Shown: piece after piece, positions 6,950 to 16,228 of the stretch
How the letters are laid out: each line of letters begins with the position of its first letter
Numbering within the stretch: the stretch's first letter is position 1
Source of the DNA: JAFDWI01 sp964544305
GTDB lineage: Bacteria; Actinomycetota; Acidimicrobiia; Acidimicrobiales; Iamiaceae
Assembly (NCBI GenBank): GCA_964544305.1
Contig: CAZJAZ010000018.1
Coordinates: 1-47,667, forward strand
Reading direction: 5' to 3'
Length of the DNA stretch: 47,667 bases
The notes under the pieces: generated by a model
Database searches by the model: none
Seen by the model: only the letters and a program-made list of their open reading frames with translations
What the model was told of the DNA's origin: nothing
Program-made: the position numbers and the translations under genes

Positions 6950-8611
6950 ATGACTGGGCAACAATGGCAAGAAGCGTTTGAGCGCGATGTGCCCGACGGT
7001 GTGGCTCGAAGTGACGATTCTGGGGTAACACGTCGTCCTCTTTATGGCCCAAGCGACGTGACCGGCGGTGATCAAGAAGCAGTGCCCGCGGCTCGGATCG
7101 GTTGGCCAGGTCAGTTCCCCTATACGCGGGGCCCATACGCGTCGATGTATCACACCAAGACGTGGACGATGCGTCAGTTCGCTGGTTTTGGGACCCCCAA
7201 GGACACCAATGCGCGCTTTCATCAGATGCTTGGCAATGGTGGGAGCGGTCTATCAACGGCGTTTGATCTGCCCACGCTGATGGGACGTGACTCGGACGAT
7301 CCAATGTCTGACGGTGAAGTCGGCCGTTGCGGGGTCGCGGTCGACACGCTTGCCGATATGAGCGACCTGTTCGCTGGAATTGATCTTGGTGCGGTCACGA
7401 CGTCAATGACGATCAATTCACCCGCGGCAATTTTGCTCGCAATGTATGTTGCGGTCGCTGACAAAAATGGAACGCAGCGGGCACGCCTCGGTGGAACCCT
7501 TCAGAACGACATTCTCAAGGAGTATCAAGCCCAGAACGAGTTCATTTTTCCGCCACGTCCGTCGATGCGCCTCGTCCGTGACACGATCAAGTTCTGTTCA
7601 GCGGAGTTGCCACGGTGGCATCCCATTTCAATCTCGGGCTATCACATCCGGGAGGCCGGTTCGACAGCTGCGCAAGAACTCGCTTTTACTCTGGCAAACG
7701 GTTTTGCCTACGTTGAGCTTGCGGTCCGTGCCGGTCTTGCGGTCGATCAGTTCGCCCCTCGCCTGAGTTTCTTTTTTAATGCGCATTCTGACTTCTTCGC
7801 GGAAATTGCGAAGTACCGAGCCGCTCGACGAATCTGGGCGAACTGGATGCGTGACCGGTATGGGGCGACCGATCCTGCGTCGATGCGTCTGCGGTTTCAC
7901 ACCCAGACCGCCGGCGTGTCGCTCACTGCACAACAGCCGGAAGTCAACATTGCGCGCACCGCGATCGAAGCACTTGCTGGCGTACTTGGTGGCACGCAAA
8001 GTCTGCACACCAACTCAATGGACGAAGCGTTGGCGCTCCCCACCGAGAAAGCTGTCCGGATTGCGCTGCGCACGCAACAAGTCATTGCACACGAAACCGG
8101 GGTCACCGATGTGATTGATCCTCTTGGGGGTTCCTGGTACGTCGAGACATTGACCGACGGTATGGAAGCCGCAGCGAACGAAATATTCAGCTACCTTGAC
8201 GAGGTGGGGTCGGGGTCGATGCTCGAAGGTGTTCTCGGGGCTGTTGATGACGGGTGGTTCGTAGATGCCATCGCACAGAGCGCCTATGAGACGGAGCGGG
8301 CAATTCAATCAGGGGAGCGCATCATTGTTGGCGTAAACGCGTTCACCGAAGGAAACGATGATGAACAAATCGATTTGCTCAAGATCGTTGCCGAACAAGA
8401 ACAACAGCAGGTGAAGCGTCTCGGTGAAGTCAAAGCTGACCGAGACACCAATGCGGTCGCACGCTCGCTACAGGCACTCGGCGATATCGCCGCAGACCCC
8501 GAAGCAAACGTAATGCCAGCACTCATTGATGCTGTCAAGGTCATGGCAACAGAAGGCGAAATAATCGACGCGTTGGCTGAGCATTTCGGTCGGTACCGTC
8601 AACCCGTTTGA
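6950..8611 (+). CDS. icmA: Isobutyryl-CoA mutase-type large subunit, B12-domain-free
   Basis: 553 residues of the methylmalonyl-CoA mutase large-subunit family (FPYTRGPYASMY, GTLQNDILKEY, SISGYHIREAG, GGTQSLHTNSMDEALALPTE). Aligning by eye to the Propionibacterium enzyme, the position of Tyr89 is Phe77 and that of Arg207 is Gln195, the pair known for isobutyryl-CoA mutase (Phe80/Gln198). The catalytic His244 is conserved as His232. So the substrate is probably isobutyryl/butyryl-CoA rather than methylmalonyl-CoA. The chain ends before any cobalamin-binding DxHxxG domain, as in IcmA, so a separate small subunit must lie elsewhere; none is in this window. The ribosome binding site AAGGGGTG overlaps the end of the preceding intergenic region, giving tight linkage to the PqqD/HprK gene. 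Confidence 0.85.
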   Translation: MTGQQWQEAFERDVPDGVARSDDSGVTRRPLYGPSDVTGGDQEAVPAARIGWPGQFPYTRGPYASMYHTKTWTMRQFAGFGTPKDTNARFHQMLGNGGSGLSTAFDLPTLMGRDSDDPMSDGEVGRCGVAVDTLADMSDLFAGIDLGAVTTSMTINSPAAILLAMYVAVADKNGTQRARLGGTLQNDILKEYQAQNEFIFPPRPSMRLVRDTIKFCSAELPRWHPISISGYHIREAGSTAAQELAFTLANGFAYVELAVRAGLAVDQFAPRLSFFFNAHSDFFAEIAKYRAARRIWANWMRDRYGATDPASMRLRFHTQTAGVSLTAQQPEVNIARTAIEALAGVLGGTQSLHTNSMDEALALPTEKAVRIALRTQQVIAHETGVTDVIDPLGGSWYVETLTDGMEAAANEIFSYLDEVGSGSMLEGVLGAVDDGWFVDAIAQSAYETERAIQSGERIIVGVNAFTEGNDDEQIDLLKIVAEQEQQQVKRLGEVKADRDTNAVARSLQALGDIAADPEANVMPALIDAVKVMATEGEIIDALAEHFGRYRQPV

Positions 8612-8768
8612 TCAACCACGCTCGTGGCACGCGGACGTGACGATCTGATTCCGTGGTGACCCTTGTCACGCGTGGACAAACTGATGTCCTTGACGCGGTA
8701 ACGTCACTTCCAACGTGTTCATCGGAAGTTCGGTGCACCACACAGTTCATGGCGCGTTGGGGGTCGCA

Positions 8769-9611
8769 ATGGTCACCGTTCAATTTCACGGAGTTCGAGG
8801 GTCGACCCCATCGCCATGCACCCCCAACGAACGTTACGGCGGAAATACGGCGTGCGTATCGTTGCAGAGCCCCGGCCAGCCGGTGATTCTGTTCGATCTT
8901 GGAACTGGTTTGCGAAACCTCGGTGCAGCGTGGCCCAAAGATGAACCCTTTGACGGCGTCGCATTGGTCAGCCATTTGCATTGGGACCATATTCAAGGTT
9001 TGCCGTTTTTTGAACCGATCTTGCGCGCTGGCTCAAAGCTACAAATCTCAGGTCCACGCTCAGAAGGTCTTGGGATCAAAGAAGCTTTTCAACGGTTCAT
9101 GTGCCGACCGTTCTTTCCGGTGACCATTGACGACCTGGCTGGGGTCGTCGAGTTCACCGATCGAGAGGTGGGCAGTTTTAGTATCGGTGACGCAAAAGTA
9201 ACCGTGGCGGAAGTTCCCCATGTGGGGATGACGCTGGGTTACCGAGTTGAACTTGGCGGAGTCAGCGTTGCGTATGTCTCCGATCATCAACAACCTGGCA
9301 TCGATGACTTTTCGGTTGACGCTGGAGTTATCGAGCTTTGTCAAGGCGTTGACCTACTCATTCATGATGCGCAATACGACGCGGCATCATTTGCTGCCAA
9401 GTCAACCTGGGGCCACTGCACGGTTGATTATGCCGTCGCAGTTGGCCACGCCGCGCAAGTGAAAAAGCTTGCACTCTTTCACCATGATCCAGCACATGAC
9501 GACCAGCAGCTTGATGAACTCCTCGCGCAGGCGCGAACGGTGGCAAACCGGGCAAGCACAATGGATGTGATTTTGGCAACAGAAGGTATGTCACTGACAT
9601 TCACCTCATGA
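8769..9611 (+). CDS. MBL-fold metal-dependent hydrolase
   Basis: 280 residues from the ATG at 8769, chosen because GGGGG lies 5-6 bases before it and the protein then begins directly with the family opening MVTVQFHGVRGSTPSP ... YGGNTACV. The metallo-beta-lactamase metal site is visible as SHLHWDHIQGLPFF, with later ligands in HVGMTLGY, SDHQQP, LIHDAQYD and WGHCTVDYA. This subgroup is related to RNase Z and PhnP-like phosphodiesterases (known), but the substrate cannot be told. The frame extends upstream to 8715 without support. The 157 bp before it show short inverted repeats (CCACG-CT-CGTGG at 8616-8627, GTGAC-CCTT-GTCAC at 8656-8669) and no gene. Confidence 0.88.
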   Translation: MVTVQFHGVRGSTPSPCTPNERYGGNTACVSLQSPGQPVILFDLGTGLRNLGAAWPKDEPFDGVALVSHLHWDHIQGLPFFEPILRAGSKLQISGPRSEGLGIKEAFQRFMCRPFFPVTIDDLAGVVEFTDREVGSFSIGDAKVTVAEVPHVGMTLGYRVELGGVSVAYVSDHQQPGIDDFSVDAGVIELCQGVDLLIHDAQYDAASFAAKSTWGHCTVDYAVAVGHAAQVKKLALFHHDPAHDDQQLDELLAQARTVANRASTMDVILATEGMSLTFTS

Positions 9612-9672
9612 GGGTTTGCATGTTGGCAGACCACTAACGTGCTTTCGTCCACAACCTTGGAGATTCCTACAC

Positions 9673-10179
9673 GTGTCGAATCCGTATGAACCAACGAGTA
9701 GCGGATTTTCGTCGGCTGAGTTTCGACGTGTGCTTGGTCATGTCCCAACCGGGGTGACCATCATTACCGCGATGCACAACGGTGACCCCGCTGGACTCGC
9801 GGTCGGGACATTTTTTTCGGTTTCGTTAGAGCCGCCAATCGTTGGCTTCTGCGCGGCGAAAACGTCAACAAGCTTTCCCAAAGTTGCGTCTGCCGGGTCG
9901 TTTTGCGCAAACGTCCTTGCCGCCGAGCAAGAGTCCATTTCTCGAGTGTTCGCATCTACTGGAGCCGACAAGTTCCGGGGCCTCGGATGGCGTGCGGCAC
10001 CAGACTCGGGATCTCCAATGCTGACCGAGGCTTTAGCGTGGATTGATTGTTCAATCTCTTCGGTCGTTGATGCTGGCGACCACGTTATCGTGCTGGGGGA
10101 CGTGTTGCACTTGGAAGCGGCCCAAGCGGGTGGACCGTTGGTCTTTTTTCGGGGCGGATATCACTCGCTGGGGCTGTGA
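9673..10179 (+). CDS. Flavin reductase-like FMN-binding protein
   Basis: 168 residues from a GTG at 9673, preceded by TTGGAG about ten bases upstream; the frame runs further up to 9616 but that part has no family resemblance. The protein matches the flavin reductase-like fold (HpaC/DIM6 type): FRRVLGHVPTGVTIITAMH, GLAVGTFFSVSLEPPIVGFC, SFCANVLAAEQ, FFRGGYHSLG at the end. These proteins use NAD(P)H to reduce FMN, often for a two-component monooxygenase. No monooxygenase gene is nearby, so the partner is unknown. It follows the MBL hydrolase by 61 bp. Confidence 0.85.
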   Translation: MSNPYEPTSSGFSSAEFRRVLGHVPTGVTIITAMHNGDPAGLAVGTFFSVSLEPPIVGFCAAKTSTSFPKVASAGSFCANVLAAEQESISRVFASTGADKFRGLGWRAAPDSGSPMLTEALAWIDCSISSVVDAGDHVIVLGDVLHLEAAQAGGPLVFFRGGYHSLGL

Positions 10180-10229
10180 CATTTGGGCGGTGGTGTCTTT
10201 TGTAAGGAGAGGAGCACTAGATTCGGATC

Positions 10230-11441
10230 ATGCCCGCGGGAGAGGTCCAAGGCGAACAAGCATCAGGCGTGCGATTTGCCGGCGTCACCAAAGCTTTCGG
10301 AGATGTTGTCGCCGTCAACCAATTGAACCTTGACATTGAAGCCGGTGAGTTTCTTGTCTTGCTTGGCCCCTCGGGATGCGGGAAAACAACGGCACTACGC
10401 ATGATTGCCGGCCTTGAAGACATCACCGAAGGTCAGCTTTGGATCGGTGACCGGGTCGTGAACGATGTCGACCCTCGTAAGCGCGATGTCGCAATGGTGT
10501 TCCAAAGCTATGCGCTCTATCCGCACCAGAGTGTGGCAAAGAATATTGCGTCGCCACTCATGGTGCGTGAGTTTGCGGTTGCTGGTGAAGACAAACCACG
10601 CCGATTGACGCGGCCTGAGCGTGACGAACGTGTAACAGAGGCCGCGAAATTGTTGGGTCTTGAGTCGCTGCTTGACCGCAAGCCGGGAGCTCTTTCGGGT
10701 GGCCAGCGTCAGCGAGTCGCTTTGGCCCGCGCAATCGTGGCGCGACCAGACGTGTTTTTGATGGATGAGCCGCTTTCGAACTTGGACGCAAAACTGCGGA
10801 CACAGACCCGCTCGCAACTTGTCGATCTGCACCGCCGCTTGGGCACAACCGTGGTGTATGTCACCCATGATCAAGTTGAAGCACTCACGATGGCCACACG
10901 AATTGCGGTCATGTCGCAGGGTACCCTGCAACAGGTTGGCACCGCCGAAGAGATCTATGACACGCCCGCAAACTTGTTCGTCGCGGGGTTTATTGGCATG
11001 CCTCCAATGAATACGTTCGCAGCCAAAGTTGGCCCCGATTCAAACGTTCTGGCATTCACACCAGAGGCACCCGATGCGCACATGAACGCGGAACCTGGTG
11101 TCTCCTCAGACGGCGTCATCGACGGTGGCAACGTGACTCTCGCCCCGCACGATGCGAAACGACTTGTTCCGGGGATGAGCGTGACCATTGGTGTGCGCCC
11201 CGAACACCTTCAGATATGTGCCGAGTCTTTTGACCCAAGCAATGAACTCACCGGTCGCGTCCACAATGTTGAGTGGCTCGGACACGAGATGGTTGTAACG
11301 GTCGACATTGCAGGGAGCACGTTCTCTGTTCGTCAAGGGGTCGACCAAAGTGCACCTGGTATTGGCAAACGTGTGTGGCTCCTCCCAGAATCAGGAAAGC
11401 TTCACCTGTTTGACCGCGAAACCACCTCGCGGTTGTCGTGA
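10230..11441 (+). CDS. Carbohydrate ABC importer ATP-binding protein (MalK/UgpC type)
   Basis: 403 residues. Walker A GPSGCGKTT (about 46-54), Q-loop MVFQSYALYPHQ, signature LSGGQRQR (155-162), Walker B VFLMDEP followed by LSNLDAKLR, and switch His in VTHDQVEA. The C-terminal third forms the TOBE/regulatory domain of the MalK class (MSVTIGVRPEHL). A charged insertion of about 20 residues follows NIASPLMVREF. The first of four adjoining genes for a complete importer; its stop codon overlaps the GTG of the first permease. It energises uptake of a sugar or sugar phosphate; which one cannot be told. Confidence 0.93.
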   Translation: MPAGEVQGEQASGVRFAGVTKAFGDVVAVNQLNLDIEAGEFLVLLGPSGCGKTTALRMIAGLEDITEGQLWIGDRVVNDVDPRKRDVAMVFQSYALYPHQSVAKNIASPLMVREFAVAGEDKPRRLTRPERDERVTEAAKLLGLESLLDRKPGALSGGQRQRVALARAIVARPDVFLMDEPLSNLDAKLRTQTRSQLVDLHRRLGTTVVYVTHDQVEALTMATRIAVMSQGTLQQVGTAEEIYDTPANLFVAGFIGMPPMNTFAAKVGPDSNVLAFTPEAPDAHMNAEPGVSSDGVIDGGNVTLAPHDAKRLVPGMSVTIGVRPEHLQICAESFDPSNELTGRVHNVEWLGHEMVVTVDIAGSTFSVRQGVDQSAPGIGKRVWLLPESGKLHLFDRETTSRLS

Positions 11442-12337
11442 GCGAGAAGTCGGACACGGTCGACGCGTCGCCGAAGCGGGTTCCGCGGCGCCGATATCGG
11501 GCGAGCGAGACCCTGGTTGCGTATGCGTGCCTTATGCCGTCGATCATCGTTTTTGGCGCATTCATGTATTACCCGCTTTACCGTCTTTTTGTTGAGGCAA
11601 CCCATCAGTCCAATGCTTTTGGAACTAAGAGCCGGTATGTCGGGTTTGGAAACATCGCTGATGTTTTGACCGGCGGTGACTTCTTGAGCGGATTGGGTCA
11701 CACTTTGTTGTACGTGGTCTATACCGTGCCCGCCGGATTGGTATTCGGTGTGCTTCTCGCAGTCGTGGCCCACCGGCGACTGAAAGGCATCAAGATTTTT
11801 CAGACGATCTTTTCGTCGACGGTGGCGACCTCTGTTGCGGTGACGTCCGTGATCTTTCTCACCTTGATCAACCCCTCTTCCGGTGTGCTCAAGATCGATA
11901 TTTTGAACAATCCAGACTGGGCGTTGTTTGGCGTGTCATGGTCGTCGGTCTGGCAGAACATCGGACTGTCGTTCATTATTGTGCTCGCCGGTGTCCAAGC
12001 CGTTCCCGACGACCTGCTAGAAGCCGCAACCCTCGACGGGTACGGGCCAATTCGCCGCTTCTTCAAAGTGACGTTGCCGCTGCTGTCGCCGGTCTTGTTG
12101 TTCTTGGTTGTGGTCTTAGTGGTGTTTGCGCTGCAGTCGTATGCTCAAGTTGACATCCTCACCCAAGGTGGCCCCGCGGGGGCGACCGAAACGTTGGTCT
12201 ACAAGATCACCCAGAATCAGAACCCGAGGCTCATTTCGACCGGGGCGGCGATGTCGATCGGATTGTTTGGCGTGACGTTGGCGATTACCGCGTTGCAGTT
12301 CGCGTTGTTGTCGAAACGGGTCGACTATGAGCACTGA
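11438..12337 (+). CDS. Carbohydrate ABC importer permease (MalF/UgpA type)
   Basis: 299 residues, GTG start overlapping the ATPase gene by 4 bp. About six membrane helices; the first follows a short basic cytoplasmic N-terminus (PKRVPRRRYRASETL). The EAA loop that contacts the ATPase reads DLLEAATLDGYGPIRRFFKV followed by TLPLLSP. The binding-protein-dependent transport permease fold and the gene order (ATPase, two permeases, binding protein) show one importer. Specificity unknown. Confidence 0.92.
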   Translation: MSEKSDTVDASPKRVPRRRYRASETLVAYACLMPSIIVFGAFMYYPLYRLFVEATHQSNAFGTKSRYVGFGNIADVLTGGDFLSGLGHTLLYVVYTVPAGLVFGVLLAVVAHRRLKGIKIFQTIFSSTVATSVAVTSVIFLTLINPSSGVLKIDILNNPDWALFGVSWSSVWQNIGLSFIIVLAGVQAVPDDLLEAATLDGYGPIRRFFKVTLPLLSPVLLFLVVVLVVFALQSYAQVDILTQGGPAGATETLVYKITQNQNPRLISTGAAMSIGLFGVTLAITALQFALLSKRVDYEH

Positions 12338-13199
12338 CCCGGCGTTCCGTCCCATGCCAACGATCGATCGAGCAAAAGGCCGTAACGGTTTGCGTCACCT
12401 GAGTTGGTATGTACTGCTGGTGGTACTCGCTGCTGTGGTGTTGTTCCCGATCTACATCACGATCGTTCGGGCACTTTCGACTCCGGTCTCCTATGCCAAC
12501 GCAAACAGCCCGCTCTATCCCGTCGATGTGCAGTGGGATGTTTTCTGGCAGGCGGCAACATCACAAGGACTTTCGCGCGCGCTTGGTTTGAGTGCGGCGA
12601 TGACCATCGTGATCACCTTGTCGCAAGTTGTCACGTCGATTCTGGCGGCGTATGTCTTTGCGTTCTTGGAGTTTCCGCTGAAGAAAACGTTGTTCGCCGT
12701 ATTCATGGCCACGCTGATGTTGCCTATTGAAGTCACGTTGATTCCCAACGTCACAACCATTGCCGATTTGGGATGGCTCAACACCATGCAAGGGCTCACC
12801 GTGCCATTTCTGGCCACCGCCATGGGAACCTTTCTTATTCGCCAAGGCTTTATTGGAGTACCAGCAGATCTGCGCGATGCCGCACGCCTTGACGGATTCG
12901 GTCATCTGCGTTTCTTGTGGCATGTCGCGGTGCCACTTGCACGCCCAGTTATTGCCGCGTTCACCGTCCTGTCGTTTCTGAGCGCGTGGAACCAGTACTT
13001 GTGGCCGCAGAACGCCGTGACCCTTGACAAATGGCAGACTGCGCAAGTGTCACTGAGCAATCTGCCAACTTCTGATCCGGTGCATTACAACGTCGGTGTG
13101 GCAGGTGCGATCATTGTTGCGTTGCCAGTCCTGTTCATTTTGCTTGTCTTCCAACGCCAGCTTGTACGCGGTCTGACCGCGGGGGCGGTCAAAGGGTGA
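12327..13199 (+). CDS. Carbohydrate ABC importer permease (MalG/UgpE type)
   Basis: 290 residues; its ATG lies 11 bp inside the previous permease gene. About six membrane helices beginning at HLSWYVLLVVLAAVVLFPIY. The EAA loop reads DLRDAARLDGFGHLRFLWHV. Typical second permease of CUT1-class sugar importers, forming a heterodimer with the preceding protein. It ends 42 bp before the binding-protein gene. Confidence 0.92.
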   Translation: MSTDPAFRPMPTIDRAKGRNGLRHLSWYVLLVVLAAVVLFPIYITIVRALSTPVSYANANSPLYPVDVQWDVFWQAATSQGLSRALGLSAAMTIVITLSQVVTSILAAYVFAFLEFPLKKTLFAVFMATLMLPIEVTLIPNVTTIADLGWLNTMQGLTVPFLATAMGTFLIRQGFIGVPADLRDAARLDGFGHLRFLWHVAVPLARPVIAAFTVLSFLSAWNQYLWPQNAVTLDKWQTAQVSLSNLPTSDPVHYNVGVAGAIIVALPVLFILLVFQRQLVRGLTAGAVKG

Positions 13200-13241
13200 C
13201 AAGCTCGTACTTACTCGCTGTTTCAAAAGGAGTTTGATCTG

Positions 13242-14702
13242 ATGCGTTCATCTGTCCGCAGAATCGCTGCATTCTCTGGAGCCCTGTTTCTTGGCTCTTC
13301 ACTTGTCGCATGTGCCGGAGGTTCGTCTGGCTCAACAAAGACCGATGGCACGAACGGTAACAAGACAGTCGCGTGTCCACTTGACGCATTGGCGAAAGCC
13401 CCCGGCAAAGTCAACGTGTCGCTGTGGTATGGCGGGCTCGTTGGCAAGGCCAAACAGGTCATGCAAGATTCGGTAAAGGATTACAACGCCAGCCAATCCA
13501 AAGTGCACATCGTCGCTTCAGACCAGGGGAGCGACTACGACACCGTGCTCAATAAGTACACCGCGGCAATCCCGGATCGGATTCCAAACATTGTGTACGC
13601 AGAAAACAATAAGGCGCAGTTTCTCTCCGACAGTGGCACGATCATCCCTGGTGGGGCTTGTGCAAAACAAGGTGTTGTTCCGTTGAACCACATCGTGCCG
13701 GCGGTGCGCAGCTACTACACCATCGCAGGACAGTACGTGCCGAGCGCCGTGAACGTATCGGGCTTGCAGCTCTATTACAACAAACGTTTGTTTGCGAAAG
13801 CGAAGCTGCCCATGCAAGCGCCTGGCACGTTGGCTGAACTTCGTAGCGATGCTGAAGCACTCAAGAAAGCCGGGGTCGAGTGGCCCATTTCGATGAAGGT
13901 CGATTCGTGGTTCTTTGAAGTACTCCTTGGGGGCATCGGCAAAGACATGGTGAACAACAACAATGGCCACGCGGCTCGTGCGACCAAGGCGGTATTTGCT
14001 ACACCCGAAGCAGTTCAGTTGATGAAGACCCTCAAGTCCATGTACGACGATGGTTTGATTGCGAAGGTTTCAAACACACCCGGCCAAGTCAACCATTACC
14101 TCAACATGGCGCAAGGAAAATCGGCGATTCTGATGGAAACGTCGACTGCTGCCACGACCATTGAGGCGTTCCTTGGCGGGAAAGTGTCGGCCAAGGACCT
14201 TGGGGTCGGCGACTTGGGCGGTATTGATCAAAGCGTCAAGCTCGTACCTGGATTTGGCGAAATGCCAGGAATCAAAGAGCCAGGCCAGGTCGAAGTAAAT
14301 GGTGGTGCGTACTTTGTGACAAATCATGGCTCGACCGCACAACAAGGTGCGGCCATGGACTTCATGAAGTACCTCAATGAGGTGCCACAACAGGTGAATT
14401 GGCACATTGAAGGCTCATATCTGCCCTCGAACGATCAGGTCGCGAAGACCCCGGAGGTGAAAGAGTTCTGGACAGGCAAAGTCGCTGGCCTTTCGCTCAA
14501 AATCGCATCACAGCAACTCGCGGGCGTTGACGCTGACCGTTCAGGTCCGGTTATTGGCCCGTACGACCAGTACGACGCAATCGTCCAAAAGATGATGGAA
14601 GCTATTCTCTTAAAGAACGCCAACATCGCATCGTCGCTCTCAAAAGCGCAAGCTGATGCCACCAAAGCGATTGTCGATTACAACGAATCGAATGGTTTCT
14701 GA
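13242..14702 (+). CDS. Carbohydrate ABC importer substrate-binding lipoprotein
   Basis: 486 residues. Signal peptide with lipobox LVAC (Cys24 lipidated), then a Gly/Ser/Thr-rich linker. The mature protein fits family 1 extracellular solute-binding proteins, related to UgpB-like binders: VNVSLWYGGLVGKAKQVMQD near the N-terminus, NVSGLQLYYNKRLFAKAKLP in the hinge, and NGGAYFVTNHGSTAQQGAA later. The ribosome binding site AAAAGGAG sits about 8 bases before the ATG, stronger than for the permeases, fitting the higher dose needed. It delivers substrate to the two permeases encoded upstream. Confidence 0.93.
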   Translation: MRSSVRRIAAFSGALFLGSSLVACAGGSSGSTKTDGTNGNKTVACPLDALAKAPGKVNVSLWYGGLVGKAKQVMQDSVKDYNASQSKVHIVASDQGSDYDTVLNKYTAAIPDRIPNIVYAENNKAQFLSDSGTIIPGGACAKQGVVPLNHIVPAVRSYYTIAGQYVPSAVNVSGLQLYYNKRLFAKAKLPMQAPGTLAELRSDAEALKKAGVEWPISMKVDSWFFEVLLGGIGKDMVNNNNGHAARATKAVFATPEAVQLMKTLKSMYDDGLIAKVSNTPGQVNHYLNMAQGKSAILMETSTAATTIEAFLGGKVSAKDLGVGDLGGIDQSVKLVPGFGEMPGIKEPGQVEVNGGAYFVTNHGSTAQQGAAMDFMKYLNEVPQQVNWHIEGSYLPSNDQVAKTPEVKEFWTGKVAGLSLKIASQQLAGVDADRSGPVIGPYDQYDAIVQKMMEAILLKNANIASSLSKAQADATKAIVDYNESNGF

Positions 14703-14704
14703 CC

Positions 14705-15637
14705 GTGAGAAAACCAAGCGTCCGACGCCGACGGTTCCTCAAGCGCATGACAGGACTCGCAACTGAACCCGTTGTGCGTCGTGTTCGAGTGGCAACGAAT
14801 CGTGAACAACGCCACGCAATCCTTGGACATGAGGTCGTGCTCCCACCGAGCCACAAACTCCCGTATTACATGGAGCGTGACCCACGTTACGACATTTATG
14901 CGGCGACGGTGTTAGAACGCATTTCCCACGGTCACGACTCGGTACTGGTTATTGATGTCGGAGCCAATGTCGGAGATACCGCGACGATTGCACTGAGCGC
15001 AGCCAGCAATATTTCAGTGCGCTCGGTAGAAGGCAACCCGGCGTTCGCCGCCTATGCAAAGAGAAACCTTGCACCTTTTGGGTCACGTTCGGAAGTTATT
15101 GAACGCTTCGTTGGCCCGATCGGCAACGAAGCGTTGACGTACGGTGACGACGGTAGCACCGGCGGCTTCGGTCCAGCGCCAACAAGCAAGACAGATGGGG
15201 ATCAAGCGTCATGGATAACGCCGAGCGAACTGTTGGCTGACGCGTCAGACCATGCCGTGACGGTTTGGAAATCGGATACCGATGGATTCGATATTCACCT
15301 GCTCGTCGGACATTGGTCAACGATCGATACCGCCTGCAACGTCATCTGGTTCGAGTACGACCCGTATGAAACGCTGGGCGATGTCAAAGACATCGAACAG
15401 CTTTGGAAACTGCTCGGCGCAAGTGGTCGAGGCCTCGCAATCTATGACAATCTCGGAAATCGAATGCTGAACGTCGAACCCGGCGGTCCCGTCGAGTCGA
15501 CGCTTGCCGATCTCACAAACTGGCTTGGCGAACAGCGGGAAGGGCATATGGAAGTTGCCTATCTTGACGTGTGGGCATTTCAACCGTCGATGTGGGTTCC
15601 ACCCGAGCGCAAAGCAATTGAAGTACGCCACACCTAG
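14705..15637 (+). CDS. FkbM-family-like SAM methyltransferase
   Basis: 310 residues from a GTG two bases after the binding-protein stop codon. The SAM-binding motif VLVIDVGANVGDTATIAL lies near residue 80, followed by an acidic end of the next strand (VRSVEGNPAFAAYAKRNL). The place of the usual FkbM KIDVEGAE motif reads KSDTDGFDIHLL. The basic N-terminus (RKPSVRRRRFLKR) has no signal peptide. FkbM enzymes mostly methylate hydroxyls of glycans or polyketides, so with the sugar importer next door a carbohydrate substrate is plausible but not shown. Confidence 0.75.
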   Translation: MRKPSVRRRRFLKRMTGLATEPVVRRVRVATNREQRHAILGHEVVLPPSHKLPYYMERDPRYDIYAATVLERISHGHDSVLVIDVGANVGDTATIALSAASNISVRSVEGNPAFAAYAKRNLAPFGSRSEVIERFVGPIGNEALTYGDDGSTGGFGPAPTSKTDGDQASWITPSELLADASDHAVTVWKSDTDGFDIHLLVGHWSTIDTACNVIWFEYDPYETLGDVKDIEQLWKLLGASGRGLAIYDNLGNRMLNVEPGGPVESTLADLTNWLGEQREGHMEVAYLDVWAFQPSMWVPPERKAIEVRHT

Positions 15638-15706
15638 AGTCTTCGCTTCGGTGTCGATGCGGCCCGATCAAACGTATTCGGGGTGTTTGTCCGATACGTT
15701 AGATCC

Positions 15707-16225
15707 ATGCCTATTTATGCGCTCGGTGACCAGATACCTGAAATTGATTCGACCGCCTATATTGCTCCGGAAGCGGTCGTCATCGGTTCGGTAACCATCG
15801 GGGCCGAGGCGTCGGTTTGGCCGAGCGCGGTGATTCGCGGCGACGATGGTCCAATCATCGTTGGGCCTCGAACGTCGATTCAAGACGGGGCGATTCTGCA
15901 CACAACCGTTTTCACACCAACGACGGTCGGTGCCGATTGTGTTATTGGGCATCTCGCTCATCTTGAAGGTTGCACGATCCACGACGGCGCACTTGTTGGC
16001 TCACAATCGGTGGTATTACACAACGCGGTGGTTGAGTCTGGGGCGCTTGTTGGGGCCGGCGCGCTTGTGCCTAACAATATGGTCGTGCCCGCAGGCGCAC
16101 TGGCTGTTGGCGTGCCCGCCATACTCAAGCCCGACGCAGCCAATGCCACATTGATTGCGCTGAGCGCGCAGTCGTATGTGGATCGATCCCATCGGTATCG
16201 CAGTGCTTTGCGGCGGCTCGACTGA
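15707..16225 (+). CDS. Gamma-class carbonic anhydrase-like hexapeptide protein
   Basis: 172 residues from the ATG at 15707 (MPIYALGD). Left-handed beta-helix repeats start at residue 20. The three zinc histidines of the gamma carbonic anhydrase family can be placed in AILH, VIGH and LAHLEGC, and the structural Arg/Asp in IRGDD. It probably hydrates CO2, or is one of the many family members with untested activity. No Shine-Dalgarno is seen; TACGTT lies 8 bases upstream, so the message may be leaderless. Its stop codon is 3 bases from that of the convergent ATPase gene. Confidence 0.85.
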   Translation: MPIYALGDQIPEIDSTAYIAPEAVVIGSVTIGAEASVWPSAVIRGDDGPIIVGPRTSIQDGAILHTTVFTPTTVGADCVIGHLAHLEGCTIHDGALVGSQSVVLHNAVVESGALVGAGALVPNNMVVPAGALAVGVPAILKPDAANATLIALSAQSYVDRSHRYRSALRRLD

Positions 16226-16228
16226 GCG

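Noticed and set aside
6950..8611. Methylmalonyl-CoA mutase with Tyr in the SMY motif taken as the specificity Tyr89
   Set aside because: Counting back from the conserved Gln and His shows Tyr89 corresponds to Phe77 in MRQFAG, not to the Tyr of SMY.
8715..8768. Longer N-terminus for the MBL hydrolase from ATG-less upstream frame
   Set aside because: The GGGGG ribosome binding site and the family opening both point to 8769.
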